Positions 54,160-62,718 of a DNA stretch of 64,000 bases are shown here, in pieces. Both the position numbers and the translations under genes were made by a program. Source of the DNA: Rhodoplanes serenus. GTDB taxonomy: Bacteria; Pseudomonadota; Alphaproteobacteria; Rhizobiales; Xanthobacteraceae. The stretch is from NCBI GenBank assembly GCA_009720755.1, contig WNKV01000023.1, positions 1 to 64,000 of the forward strand, given 5' to 3'. Under the pieces are notes generated by a model. That model saw only the letters and a list, made by a program, of their open reading frames with translations, was not told the DNA's origin and made no database searches. Every line of letters starts with the position of its first letter. The first letter of the stretch is position 1.

Positions 54160-55862
54160 ACCGCTTCGCCGCGCTGCTCGATCGTCTCGCCTACGAGCCT
54201 GGCCGCAACGCCAAGCTGCGGCAGATCACCGACTACCTGCGCACCACGCCCGATCCCGAGCGGGGCTTCGCGCTGGCGGCGCTCACCGGCGCGCTGTCGT
54301 TCCCGCACGCCAAGCCGGGGCTGATCCGCACCCTGATCGCCGAGCGCACCGACCCGGTGCTGTTCGCCATGTCCTACGACTATGTCGGCGATCTCTCCGA
54401 GACGGTGGCGCTGATGTGGCCGGCGCCGGGAGGCCGCACCGACGACGCCCCCTCGCTCGCCGACGTGATCACGACATTGCAGACGCTCGGCAAGGCCGAG
54501 CTGCCGAAGGTGCTGGCCCACTGGCTCGACGGCCTCGACGAGACCGGCCGCTGGGCGCTGCTCAAGCTGCTCACCGGGTCGTTGCGCATCGGCGTGTCGG
54601 CACGGCTGGCCAAGACCGCGGTGGCGGCGCTCGGCGGCAAGGACCCGGACGAGATCGAGGTGCTGTGGCCGGGTCTCGCGCCGCCCTATGCGGACCTGTT
54701 CGCCTGGGTCGAGGGCCGCGCCGAGCGGCCGGTGGTCGACGATCCGGCGCGCTTCCATCCGCCGATGCTGTCGCATCCGATCGGTGCCGCCGATTTCGCG
54801 GCGCTCGATCCGAACGACTTCGTCGCCGAGTGGAAGTGGGACGGCATCCGGGTGCAGGCGGTCGCCGGCACCTGTGCGGACGGCCGGCGCGTCGCCCGGC
54901 TCTATTCGCGCACCGGCGAGGACATCTCGGCTGCCTTCCCGGATCTGGTCGAGGTCCTGACCTTCGACGGCGCCGTCGACGGCGAATTGCTGATCGTGCG
55001 CGACGGCCGGGTGCAGTCGTTCAACGTCCTCCAGCAGCGGCTGAACCGCAAGGCGGTGACGGCCAAGCTGATCACCGAGTTCCCGGCGCATCTGCGCGCC
55101 TACGATCTGCTCGCCGAGGGCGGCGAGGATCTGCATGGCCGGCCGCTCGGCGAGCGCCGCGCCCGCCTCGCCGCGCTGGTGCAGCGTCTGAACGAGCCGC
55201 GCATCGACCTCTCACCGGAGATTCCGTTCGCCGACTGGGACGCCCTCGCGCAGGCACGCCAGGACCCACGTGCGGCCGGGGCCGACACCGACGCCGAGGC
55301 GATCGAGGGCGTGATGATCAAGCGCCGCGACGCGCCCTATGTCCCCGGCCGGCCCAAGGGTCCGTGGTGGAAGTGGAAGCGCGACCCGTTCATCGTCGAC
55401 GCCGTGCTGATGTACGCCCAGCGCGGTCACGGCAAGCGATCGTCCTATTATTCCGACTATACGTTCGGCCTGTGGACGGCAGGCGAGGGCGGCGACACGC
55501 TGGTGCCGGTCGGCAAGGCGTATTTCGGCTTCACCGACGAGGAGCTGCTGAAGATCGACCGTTTCGTGCGCCAGAACACCGTCGATCGCTACGGCCCGGT
55601 GCGCGAGGTGGTGCACGAGAAGGACGCCGGCCTCGTCTTCGAGGTGGCGTTCGAGGGGCTGCAACGCTCGACCCGTCACCGCTCCGGCATCGCCCTGCGG
55701 TTTCCGCGCATCAGCCGGCTCCGCTTCGACAAGCCGCCCGCCGAGGCGGATCGTCTCGACACGCTGCTCGGCATGCTGGCGGAGGCGGAGCGCACGCCCG
55801 CGTCCGGCGGCCGCGTGCTCGATCCCGCCGTCGCGCGCACCGGCAAGCGCAAGGGCGGCTGA
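54156..55862 (+). CDS. ATP-dependent DNA ligase (cisplatin-type/ligase-associated cluster)
   Basis: A 568-residue ligase; ATG 54156 overlaps the exonuclease stop. An N-terminal DNA-binding domain (~1-190, FAALLDRLAYEPGRNAKLRQI) precedes the nucleotidyltransferase domain with the adenylated Lys in VAEWKWDGIRVQ and YSRTGEDIS. GELLIV, EGVMIKRRDAPYVPG and WWKWKRDPFIVDAVLMYAQ (motifs III-V) and the OB domain to ~545 follow. No polymerase or nuclease domain is fused, so it is not LigD. It seals nicks in the repair pathway shared with its neighbours. Confidence 0.95.
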   Translation: MNRFAALLDRLAYEPGRNAKLRQITDYLRTTPDPERGFALAALTGALSFPHAKPGLIRTLIAERTDPVLFAMSYDYVGDLSETVALMWPAPGGRTDDAPSLADVITTLQTLGKAELPKVLAHWLDGLDETGRWALLKLLTGSLRIGVSARLAKTAVAALGGKDPDEIEVLWPGLAPPYADLFAWVEGRAERPVVDDPARFHPPMLSHPIGAADFAALDPNDFVAEWKWDGIRVQAVAGTCADGRRVARLYSRTGEDISAAFPDLVEVLTFDGAVDGELLIVRDGRVQSFNVLQQRLNRKAVTAKLITEFPAHLRAYDLLAEGGEDLHGRPLGERRARLAALVQRLNEPRIDLSPEIPFADWDALAQARQDPRAAGADTDAEAIEGVMIKRRDAPYVPGRPKGPWWKWKRDPFIVDAVLMYAQRGHGKRSSYYSDYTFGLWTAGEGGDTLVPVGKAYFGFTDEELLKIDRFVRQNTVDRYGPVREVVHEKDAGLVFEVAFEGLQRSTRHRSGIALRFPRISRLRFDKPPAEADRLDTLLGMLAEAERTPASGGRVLDPAVARTGKRKGG

Positions 55863-55874
55863 GCCGTCACTCGG

Positions 55875-56369
55875 TCAGAGTGCCAGCGCGGTGGCGAGCA
55901 GGATCAGGCCGGCGAGCCCGAAGGCGGCGCGCACGACATGCGAGACCTCCCAGCGGTCGCGCAGCCGGGTCCAGTCCGGCGGCTCGTCCGAGTGCCCGCG
56001 GCCGAGCGGATCGAAGGCGAAGAAGCCACGGCCGAGCCGGTCGAGCGCGGCGCCCGCGGTCCAGAATCCGTTCACCGGATGCGTGAGCAGCCAATACGTG
56101 GCGTGCATGGCCGCGATCGCGGCGAGGGCCGCAATGGTCAGGCCGCGGACGGTACCGGCGGGCGTCAGCCAGACCAGCACGGCGAGCACCACCAGTGCCA
56201 CCGGCTCGGCGATGCCGCCGATGGTGAAGCCCGGATAGTAGATCGACTGGGTGGCTAGATACTGCTCGCGCGTCAGCCGCAGCTTGCCCGGAAACTCCAG
56301 CGCGTGGGCGAGCGCCAGCGCCATCGCGACCGCGACGAGAACCAGGGCCGTCACCTGCAAGGCGATCAC
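55875..56369 (-). CDS. Membrane protein of unknown function
   Basis: A 164-residue protein with start ATG 56369 and four predicted membrane segments: 3-22 (LQVTALVLVAVAMALALAHA), about 47-68, 75-95 and 143-163. The order of segments and the HALEFPGKLRLTREQYLATQ loop resemble DUF1772-like four-helix proteins, but the match is loose. It is convergent with the ligase gene, 12 bases apart. Confidence 0.65.
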   Translation of the reverse strand: MIALQVTALVLVAVAMALALAHALEFPGKLRLTREQYLATQSIYYPGFTIGGIAEPVALVVLAVLVWLTPAGTVRGLTIAALAAIAAMHATYWLLTHPVNGFWTAGAALDRLGRGFFAFDPLGRGHSDEPPDWTRLRDRWEVSHVVRAAFGLAGLILLATALAL

Positions 56370-56512
56370 GAGCCACCTCCGTCGCTCGTCGCTTGCCGAG
56401 TGAACCCGCCGAGCTCGCGGCCGTTCCGTGCCCGCGTCGCGCCGGATTTTCGCCCGGCTGTCGGGTTCGGCTAGGCTGGTCCGTCCTTGCTAGCGATCGG
56501 AGTGCCCCCCGC

Positions 56513-56905
56513 ATGCTCTACGCCATCCTGTGTTACCACCAAGAGGACGTCGTCTGCGCCTGGAGCCAGGAGGAGGACGACGCCGTGATGGCGAAGCTCG
56601 CCGTCATCCAGAACCGCCTCGCCCGCCAGGGCCGGCTCGGCCCGGTGGCGCGGCTGATGCCGACCACCGCGGCGACGACGCTGCGCAAGGACCGCGATCC
56701 GCCGCTCGTGCTCGACGGTCCGTTCGCCGAGACGAAGGAGCAGCTTCTCGGCTTCTACATCGTCGACTGTGCGTCGCTCGACGAGGCGCTGGAGATCGCC
56801 CGGGAGCTGGGCGAGGCCAATCCGGGCGGCTCCTACGAGCTGCGGCCGGTCGCCCTGTTCAATCCTGCCGAGACGCCGGGAGCGGGCACCAGGATCACGT
56901 CCTGA
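56513..56905 (+). CDS. YCII/DGPF domain protein
   Basis: A 130-residue dimeric alpha/beta barrel protein. MLYAILCYHQEDVV starts the fold, and LDGPFAETKEQLLGFYIVD carries the DGPF signature. These proteins are the standard genomic partners of ECF42 sigma factors, and one follows 28 bases downstream here. Proposed roles for the family range from small-molecule binding to an anti-sigma-like or enzymatic activity; none is proven for this one. Confidence 0.9.
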   Translation: MLYAILCYHQEDVVCAWSQEEDDAVMAKLAVIQNRLARQGRLGPVARLMPTTAATTLRKDRDPPLVLDGPFAETKEQLLGFYIVDCASLDEALEIARELGEANPGGSYELRPVALFNPAETPGAGTRITS

Positions 56906-56933
56906 TGGCTCGCGTGACGATGGATGTGGCGTG

Positions 56934-58229
56934 ATGATGGACGTCGATTGGATCGGCGCGGCGCTGTCGGCGGCGCGCCCGCAGGCGCTCGCCGCGCTGA
57001 CGCGGGCGTTCCGCGATCTCGACGCCGCCGAGGAGGCGTTGCAGGAGGCGTGCCTGCGGGCGCTGCGCACCTGGCCGCGCAACGGCCCGCCGCGTGATGC
57101 GGCCGCGTGGCTCATCATGGTGGGCCGCAACGCCGCCATCGACGCGGTGCGCCGCCGCCGCCGCGAGGCGCCGCTGCCCGACGAGGACGCGCTGTCGGAC
57201 CGTGACGACACCGAGGCGGTGCTGGCGGCCGAGCTCGACGAGAGCCATTACCGCGACGACATCCTGCGGCTCCTGTTCGTCTGCTGCCATCCCGAGCTGC
57301 CGGCCGGCCAGCAGGTGGCGCTGGCGCTGCGCATCGTCTCTGGACTGTCGGTGAAGGAGATCGCCCGCGCGTTCCTCACCAGCGAGACCGCCATGGAGCA
57401 GCGCATCACCCGCGCCAAGCGGCGGGTCGCCGCGGCCGCCGTGCCGTTCGAGGCGCCGAGCGCGCCGGAGCGCGCCGAGCGTCTCGCCGCCGTGATGGCG
57501 ACGCTCTATCTCGTGTTCAACGAGGGCTATGCGGCGAGCGGCGGCGAGGCGCATCTGCGCGCGCCGCTGTGCGAGGAGGCGATCCGCCTCGCCCGCCTGC
57601 TCTTGCGGTTGTTCCCGGCCGAGCCCGAGGTGATGGGCTTGGCGGCGCTGATGCTGCTTCAGCACGCGCGCGCCGCGGCGCGGCTCGATGCCGACGGCGC
57701 CATCGTGCTGCTCGACGACCAGGATCGCGGCCGCTGGAATCGTCCGATGATCGCCGAGGGGCTGGCGCTGCTCGACAAGGCGATGCGGCACCGTCGGCCG
57801 GGTCCTTATCAGCTCCAGGCCGCCATCGCCGCGCTGCACGCCCGCGCGGCGCGTCCCGAGGATACTGACTGGACCCAGATCGAGCTTCTGTACGGCGCAC
57901 TGGAGCGGCTCCAGCCGTCGCCGGTGGTGACCCTCAATCGTGCCGTCGCGGTGTCGAAGACGCGCGGTCCGCAGGCCGCGCTCGGCCTGATCGAGCCGCT
58001 GCGTGAAAAGCTTGCAGGCTACTTCTACTATCACGGCCTCGAAGGTGCGCTGCTCGATCGTCTCGGTCGCCGGGCCGAGGCGCGCGTCGCCTTCGACCGC
58101 GCCATCGCGCTCGCCCATTCGCCCGCGGAGGCGGCGCACATCCGCCGCCATCTCGATCGCCTCACGGCGGAGGCCGAGGCGTCGCCGGACATGCCGCCGG
58201 CCGGCGCACCTTCCTGCGGTACCGCCTGA
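56934..58229 (+). CDS. ECF sigma factor with C-terminal TPR extension (ECF42-like)
   Basis: A 431-residue protein, start at 56934 (MMDVDW; GTG at 56931 is possible). Residues ~1-170 have sigma region 2 (LRAFRDLDAAEEALQEAC-type helix, WLIMVGRNAAIDAVRRRRR) and region 4 (LRIVSGLSVKEIARAFLTSE, MEQRITRAKRRV). The long C-terminal extension (FNEGYAASGG, then TPR-like helices with LQAAIAALHARAARPEDTDW and VVTLNRAVAVSKTRGPQAAL) is typical of ECF42, which is controlled through this extension rather than by an anti-sigma factor. The DGPF gene before it and the DUF1428 and VOC genes after it are the likely regulon. Confidence 0.9.
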   Translation: MMDVDWIGAALSAARPQALAALTRAFRDLDAAEEALQEACLRALRTWPRNGPPRDAAAWLIMVGRNAAIDAVRRRRREAPLPDEDALSDRDDTEAVLAAELDESHYRDDILRLLFVCCHPELPAGQQVALALRIVSGLSVKEIARAFLTSETAMEQRITRAKRRVAAAAVPFEAPSAPERAERLAAVMATLYLVFNEGYAASGGEAHLRAPLCEEAIRLARLLLRLFPAEPEVMGLAALMLLQHARAAARLDADGAIVLLDDQDRGRWNRPMIAEGLALLDKAMRHRRPGPYQLQAAIAALHARAARPEDTDWTQIELLYGALERLQPSPVVTLNRAVAVSKTRGPQAALGLIEPLREKLAGYFYYHGLEGALLDRLGRRAEARVAFDRAIALAHSPAEAAHIRRHLDRLTAEAEASPDMPPAGAPSCGTA

Positions 58230-58344
58230 TTTTTTTCGCACGCGGTGTCGGGCTGCCGAGCCCACGCCCGTCTTTCAGGGCGTACTCGGCGCTTCGGCCG
58301 CGGCCGACCGAGACGGCAACCGCGTCACCACCAGGAGACCCCCG

Positions 58345-58713
58345 ATGGACTACGCAGGAAAATACGTCGACGGTTATGTTCTGCCGCTCCCCAAGGCGAA
58401 GGTCGAGGCGTTCCGGGAGTTCGCCGCTCGGGTGGGGGCGATCTGGCGCGAGCACGGCGCCCTCGCCTATGTCGAATGTGTCGGCGAGGATGTGAAGCCC
58501 GGCACTTATACCTCGTTCCCGCAGGCCGTCGACCTGCAAGCGGACGAGACCGTGGTGTTCGCCTGGATCGTCTTTCCGTCGCGGGCCGAGCGCGATCGCA
58601 TCAACGCCGCCGTAATGGCCGATCCGCGCAGCGCCGTGATTTCGCAGGACCCGATGATGTTCGACGGCAAGCGCATGTTCTGGGGCGGCTTCGACGTGCT
58701 GGTCGACGTTTGA
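58345..58713 (+). CDS. DUF1428 family protein
   Basis: A 122-residue protein with ATG 58345 after AGGAGACCCCCG. YVDGYVLPLPKAKVEAFREFA and GALAYVECVGED, followed by SFPQAVDLQADETVVFAWIV, are the family's pattern, ending KRMFWGGFDVLVDV. The fold is a ferredoxin-like dimeric barrel related to the YCII group. Position right after the ECF42-like sigma gene suggests it belongs to that regulon. Biochemical role unknown. Confidence 0.88.
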   Translation: MDYAGKYVDGYVLPLPKAKVEAFREFAARVGAIWREHGALAYVECVGEDVKPGTYTSFPQAVDLQADETVVFAWIVFPSRAERDRINAAVMADPRSAVISQDPMMFDGKRMFWGGFDVLVDV

Positions 58714-58759
58714 CCGCCGCCACTCCCGATCTGATCATTCTCGAATTCGAGGACCCCCG

Positions 58760-59176
58760 ATGGCCACCAAGATCTTCGTCAACCTGCCGGTCGCCGATCT
58801 GCCGCGGTCGATGCGCTTCTTCGAGTCGCTCGGCTACACCTTCAACACGCAGTTCAGCGACGACACCGCGGCCTGCCTAGTGATCGCCGACGACATCTAT
58901 GCGATGCTGCTGACTCACGAGAAGTACCGGCAGTTCACCGACAAGGCGATCGCCGACACGCGCACGACGTCGGCCGTGCTGATCGCGCTGTCGAGCGACA
59001 GCCGCGACGCGGTCGACCGCCTGGTCGACACCGCCGTGAAGGCGGGCGCCAGCGAGCCGCGCAAGCCCCACGACTACGGCTTCATGTATCACCGCGCCTT
59101 CGACGATCTCGACGGCCACACCTGGGAGGTGTTCTGGATGGACCCGGCCCATGTGCAGCCGCAGGCCGCGGCCTGA
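58760..59176 (+). CDS. VOC (glyoxalase/bleomycin resistance) family protein
   Basis: A 138-residue protein with the paired beta-alpha-beta-beta-beta modules of the VOC fold. KIFVNLPVADLPRSMRFFESLGYTFN opens the first module. AFDDLDGHTWEVFWMDP near the end carries the Glu that usually binds metal, but the His expected in the first module is not evident. The position after ECF42 and DUF1428 is common for this subgroup. Substrate unknown. Confidence 0.88.
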   Translation: MATKIFVNLPVADLPRSMRFFESLGYTFNTQFSDDTAACLVIADDIYAMLLTHEKYRQFTDKAIADTRTTSAVLIALSSDSRDAVDRLVDTAVKAGASEPRKPHDYGFMYHRAFDDLDGHTWEVFWMDPAHVQPQAAA

Positions 59177-59194
59177 CCGAGCGCGGCCGCCGCC

Positions 59195-59464
59195 ATGGTC
59201 CGCGTCGTCTTCACGCAGAACATCCAGCGCCACGTCGCGCTGCCCGAGACCGAGGTCGCGGGCGGCACCGTGCGCGAGGTGCTGGAGGCGGTGTTCGCCG
59301 ACAGCCCTTCGGCGCGCAGCTACGTCCTCGACGACCAGGGCGCGTTGCGCAAGCACATGACCGTGTTCGTCGACGGCACGATGGTGCGCGACCGCACGAC
59401 CCTCGCCGAGCCGGTCGGCCCGGCCAGCACCGTCCACGTCTTTCAGGCGCTCTCCGGAGGCTGA
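59195..59464 (+). CDS. MoaD/ThiS-like sulfur-carrier or ubiquitin-fold protein
   Basis: An 89-residue beta-grasp protein ending in LSGG, the diglycine tail that is adenylated and thiocarboxylated in ThiS/MoaD carriers. TVREVLEAVF and HMTVFVDGTMVRDRTTLAEPV are the usual family segments. It lies 3 bases before the BNR-repeat gene. This pair recurs as a two-gene unit in Proteobacteria and actinobacteria as far as I know, but no pathway is established. Confidence 0.85.
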   Translation: MVRVVFTQNIQRHVALPETEVAGGTVREVLEAVFADSPSARSYVLDDQGALRKHMTVFVDGTMVRDRTTLAEPVGPASTVHVFQALSGG

Positions 59465-59467
59465 TCC

Positions 59468-60586
59468 ATGAGTCACACGCAGCCCAGTGACACGCTGCTC
59501 GTCTCGACCCGCAAGGGCCTGTTCACGGTGAAGCGCGACGGCGGCGGGTGGGACGTCGCCGCGGTCGACTTCCTCGGCGACAACGTCACGCTGACGCTCA
59601 CCGATCCGCGTGACGGCCGCCACTACGCGGCGCTCGATCACGGCCATTTCGGCGTCAAGCTGCATCGCTCCTTGGCCGGCGGCGGCTTCGAGGAGATCGC
59701 CACCCCGACCTATCCGGAGAAGCCGGAGGGCCACGAGGAGCTCGACATGTGGGGCCGGCCGCTGCCGTGGAGCACGGTGCGGGTGTGGGCGCTCGCCGCC
59801 GGCGGCGCCGACGAGCCCGGCACGCTGTGGTGCGGCACCCTGCCGGGCGGGCTGTTCAAGTCGACCGATCACGGCGCGAGCTGGCAGCTCGTCCGCTCGC
59901 TGTGGGACCATCCGCTCCGGCAGAAATGGGGCGGCGGCGGCGCCGACCTGCCCGGCCTGCATTCGATCTGTGTCGATCCGCGCAATGCGCGGCGGCTCGC
60001 CATCGCGGTGTCCACCGGCGGCGTGTGGGCGAGCGAGGACGGCGGCGACAGCTGGACGCTGCGCGGCGGCGGCATGCGGGCCGAGTACATGCCGCCTGAG
60101 CAGGCTGACGACCCGATCGCCCAGGACGTCCATTGCCTGGTGCGCTGTCGCGAGGCGCCCGAGCGCATGTGGGTGCAGCACCACAACGGCATCTTCGTCT
60201 CCTCCGACGAGGGCACGAGCTTCACCGAGATCGACAAGGCCGGGCCGTCGACCTTCGGGTTCGCGGTCGCGGTGCATCCGCGCGAGCCCGACACGGCGTG
60301 GTTCGTGCCGGAGATCAAGGACGAGAAGCGCATTCCCAAGGACGGGCGGCTCGTCGTCACCCGCACCCGCGACGGTGGCCGGTCCTTCGACGTGCTGACC
60401 GAGGGGCTGCCGCAGCGCCACGCCTACGACGTCGTCTACCGCCATGCGCTGGCCCTCGACGACAGCGGCGAGCGCCTCGCGATCGGCTCCACCACCGGCG
60501 GCCTGTGGGTGAGCGAGGACCAGGGCGACCGCTGGAGCTGCGTCAGCCACACGCTGCCGCCCGTCTACGCGGTGCGCTTCGCCTGA
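59468..60586 (+). CDS. BNR/sialidase-like beta-propeller protein
   Basis: A 372-residue protein with no signal peptide. Repeated Asp-box type units are visible: STDHGASWQLV, SEDGGDSWTL, SSDEGTSFTEI, TRDGGRSFDVL and SEDQGDRWSCV. These mark the blades of a beta-propeller like those of sialidases and photosystem assembly factor Ycf48. The N-terminus LLVSTRKGLFTVKRDGGGW is typical of 'exo-alpha-sialidase' annotated cytoplasmic homologs. The active-site Arg triad of real sialidases is not evident, so it is more likely a binding protein or unknown enzyme acting with the upstream ThiS-like protein. Confidence 0.82.
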   Translation: MSHTQPSDTLLVSTRKGLFTVKRDGGGWDVAAVDFLGDNVTLTLTDPRDGRHYAALDHGHFGVKLHRSLAGGGFEEIATPTYPEKPEGHEELDMWGRPLPWSTVRVWALAAGGADEPGTLWCGTLPGGLFKSTDHGASWQLVRSLWDHPLRQKWGGGGADLPGLHSICVDPRNARRLAIAVSTGGVWASEDGGDSWTLRGGGMRAEYMPPEQADDPIAQDVHCLVRCREAPERMWVQHHNGIFVSSDEGTSFTEIDKAGPSTFGFAVAVHPREPDTAWFVPEIKDEKRIPKDGRLVVTRTRDGGRSFDVLTEGLPQRHAYDVVYRHALALDDSGERLAIGSTTGGLWVSEDQGDRWSCVSHTLPPVYAVRFA

Positions 60587-60714
60587 ACGGCGGGACACGC
60601 CGCAGCGCGCGAGCGCCCGGAACCGGAGCCGGCCCGCTGCGTCGACCACAGGTCGGCGGCGGCGGCCGTCGCCGTCGTGGCGCGATCCCGGTCCATGTGT
60701 TCAGAGAGGATGCC

Positions 60715-61125
60715 GTGACCAGCACCGTGATTCCGACGCTGCGCTACCGTGACCCTTGGCAGATGATCGACTGGCTGTGCGAGGTGGTCGGCTTCGCGCG
60801 GCATGCCGTCTACGAGGACGAGAAGGGCGGCATCGCCCATGCCGAGCTGTCGCTCGGCCCCGGCCTTATCGTGATCGGCACCGCGCGCGACGACGCCTTC
60901 GGCAAGCTCCAGCAGCCGCCCGCGGCGCTCGGCGGCAACAGCCAGAGCCCCTATGTGGTGGTGCCGGACGCCGATGCGGTGCACCGGCGCGCGGTGGCGG
61001 GCGGCGCCGACATCGTGGTCGCCCTCAAGGACGAGAGTTTCGGCGGCCGCGGCTTCTCGTTCCGCGATCCGGAGGGGCATCTGTGGACGGTCGGCACCTA
61101 CGACCCGTGGCGAGCGGGCGCCTGA
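60715..61125 (+). CDS. VOC family protein (glyoxalase-like)
   Basis: A 136-residue protein with GTG start 60715 after AGAGAGGA. VIPTLRYRDPWQMIDWLCEVVGF opens a single VOC domain. SPYVVVPDADAVHRRAVAGGADIV and FSFRDPEGHLWTVGTYDPW close it; the last is the standard DPEGHxW segment with the metal-binding position substituted. It overlaps the next gene (TGATG), so the two are translated together. Substrate unknown. Confidence 0.88.
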   Translation: MTSTVIPTLRYRDPWQMIDWLCEVVGFARHAVYEDEKGGIAHAELSLGPGLIVIGTARDDAFGKLQQPPAALGGNSQSPYVVVPDADAVHRRAVAGGADIVVALKDESFGGRGFSFRDPEGHLWTVGTYDPWRAGA

Positions 61126-61481
61126 TGGCGACCGCCGCTGATCTCCGCCGTCTGGCGCTGGCGCTGCCCGGCACCGTCGAGAGGCCGCATTTCGATCGCC
61201 GCGCCTTCCGGGTCGCCCGCAACTACGCGACGCTGGCGGCCGATGGCCTCACCGCCAATCTCGCCTACACGCCCGACGAGCAGGCGCTCAAATGCACGGT
61301 GGCGCCTGAGGCGTTCGCTCCCGTCCCGAACGCCTTCGGGACGCGCGGCTGGACCACCGTGACCCTCGCGGCCCTGTCGCCCGACGAGCTGGCCGCCGCC
61401 CTGGAGATGGCGTGGCGGCATGCCGTGCCGGCCCGGCGTGGCGCCGGCAGGACGCGGTCGCGGTCCCGGTCGCCGGAGTGA
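61125..61481 (+). CDS. MmcQ/YjbR family DNA-binding-like protein
   Basis: A 118-residue protein with ATG 61125 overlapping the previous stop. LALALPGTVERPHFDRRAFRV and YATLAADGLTANLAYTPDEQ match the YjbR/CyaY-like fold, which ends with LSPDELAAALEMAWRHAVP. The Arg/Ser-rich tail is extra. The family is annotated as possibly DNA-binding from its fold only. Co-translation with a VOC protein is a common pairing. Confidence 0.88.
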   Translation: MATAADLRRLALALPGTVERPHFDRRAFRVARNYATLAADGLTANLAYTPDEQALKCTVAPEAFAPVPNAFGTRGWTTVTLAALSPDELAAALEMAWRHAVPARRGAGRTRSRSRSPE

Positions 61482-61557
61482 GACGCGCGGCGCGGGTGCG
61501 GTGCGGCGTCTGGCTGTGGTAAGCTGCCCCGAGGGCGCGGCACCATGGGAGAGGGCG

Positions 61558-61884
61558 ATGACCATGCAGGACCCACGGTCGCGGCAGCCGATGCGGTACG
61601 AGGACGAGATGCAGCGATCGAACACGGATATGAACCGGCTGCTGGGCGGCTCGCCGGGGGCCGTGGCGGTGCGCCTCGTGCTGCTCTCGGTGCTGGTCGG
61701 CGTCATTTTGTCGGCGATCGGGCTCGATCCCTGGAACATCATCCAGAGCCTGGAGCGCCTCGTCCGCGCCGTCTGGGACATGGGCTTCGACGCCGTGGTG
61801 TGGCTGTGGCGCTACTTCCTGCTCGGCGCCGTGGTGGTGATTCCGATCTGGCTGATCGTCCGGTTGAGCAAGGGCGGCCGCTGA
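61558..61884 (+). CDS. Small membrane protein (DUF6460-like)
   Basis: A 108-residue protein; ATG 61558 follows GGGAGAGGGCG. The first 30 residues are polar. Two membrane segments follow: about 36-55 (AVAVRLVLLSVLVGVILSAI) and 80-100 (WLWRYFLLGAVVVIPIWLIV), with a GLDPWNIIQSLERLVRAVWD amphipathic stretch between. This fits small DUF6460-type membrane proteins of Rhizobiales. Function unknown. Confidence 0.7.
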   Translation: MTMQDPRSRQPMRYEDEMQRSNTDMNRLLGGSPGAVAVRLVLLSVLVGVILSAIGLDPWNIIQSLERLVRAVWDMGFDAVVWLWRYFLLGAVVVIPIWLIVRLSKGGR

Positions 61885-61944
61885 GCCGCATGCGCGGTCG
61901 CGGTGTCTTGCTCGGTGGCGCCCTCACCCGATCGGGTGAGGCGC

Positions 61945-62048
61945 GAGCGGAATCCGATCCGAGGGGATCGGACTTCGCTCCAGAAATCCTTGCCTGATCG
62001 CATCGTCGACGGCGAACACCGGCGGCCACGTCGCCGGACGAGGCTCTA
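61945..62048. repeat. Dispersed double-hairpin element, diverged copy C
   Basis: GAGCGGAATCCGATCC pairing with GGATCGGACTTCGCTC, then AGAAATCCTTGCCTGATCGCAT, then a second arm pair CGTCGACGGCGAACACCGG/CCACGTCGCCGGACG. The order is the same as copy A at 41668, with many substitutions. It sits between the DUF6460-like gene and the L,D-transpeptidase. Confidence 0.7.
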
Positions 62049-62549
62049 TCGGCCGATGACGATGCGGGTGTCCGGGCCGATCAGGGCGACCAGCCGCCGC
62101 AAGGCCGCCGGATCGAAGCCGACGCAGCCGGCGGTGGGGCCGAACGTCTCGCGGGCCAGATGGACGAAGACCGCGCTGCCGCGGCCGGCGACGCGCGGGC
62201 GGGTGTTGTGATCGAGCTCGATGATCAGGTCGTAGAGCCGGTCGTCGCGCCACAACCGATCGCCCGCCTCGCCGCAGCGCCGCCGGAACGGCCGGTTGTA
62301 GCGGCGATCGGCCGGGTCCTCGCACCAGGCGTCGGCCGGATCGATGCGGCGGACCGGCAGGCCCGTCCGCGGCCGCGGGCCGCGATCGGCCCGCCACCAC
62401 ACCCGCACCGGCCGGAAGCTGCCGCGCGGGGTCGCCCCGTCGCCCTCGCGCTTGTCGGCCCGGATGCCGCTGCGGCCGAGCGCGACCACGAGCCGCAGAG
62501 GCCCCGCGGCCGCGATGCCGCGGTCCGGCCGACCCGGCTGCGCCGCCAC
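62046..62549 (-). CDS. L,D-transpeptidase (YkuD) catalytic domain protein
   Basis: A 167-residue protein if the GTG at 62549 is used; the frame stays open farther up without a good start, so the N-terminus is uncertain. The catalytic motif is HLARETFGPTAGCVGFDP, with the nucleophile Cys. GDGATPRGSFRPVRVWW and DAWCEDPADRRYNRP match the stand-alone YkuD family members that lack a signal peptide or binding domain. These make 3-3 peptidoglycan cross-links or have related hydrolase roles. Its 5' end faces the response regulator gene. Confidence 0.85.
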   Translation of the reverse strand: MAAQPGRPDRGIAAAGPLRLVVALGRSGIRADKREGDGATPRGSFRPVRVWWRADRGPRPRTGLPVRRIDPADAWCEDPADRRYNRPFRRRCGEAGDRLWRDDRLYDLIIELDHNTRPRVAGRGSAVFVHLARETFGPTAGCVGFDPAALRRLVALIGPDTRIVIGR

Positions 62550-62718
62550 CCAAATCTGCCGAACCTTGCCACCGGGCCGGGATCTCGATCGATGGTTTAA
62601 CTGAATCAAGGGTATGGCTCGTTTACAATGGGTTCGGAACGCTTGCGCTTTTGTCCCCGAATGCTCTACTTCGCGCAACGTCACGTTTTTGTGCGCGTGC
62701 GCCAGAGGCCGCGAACCG

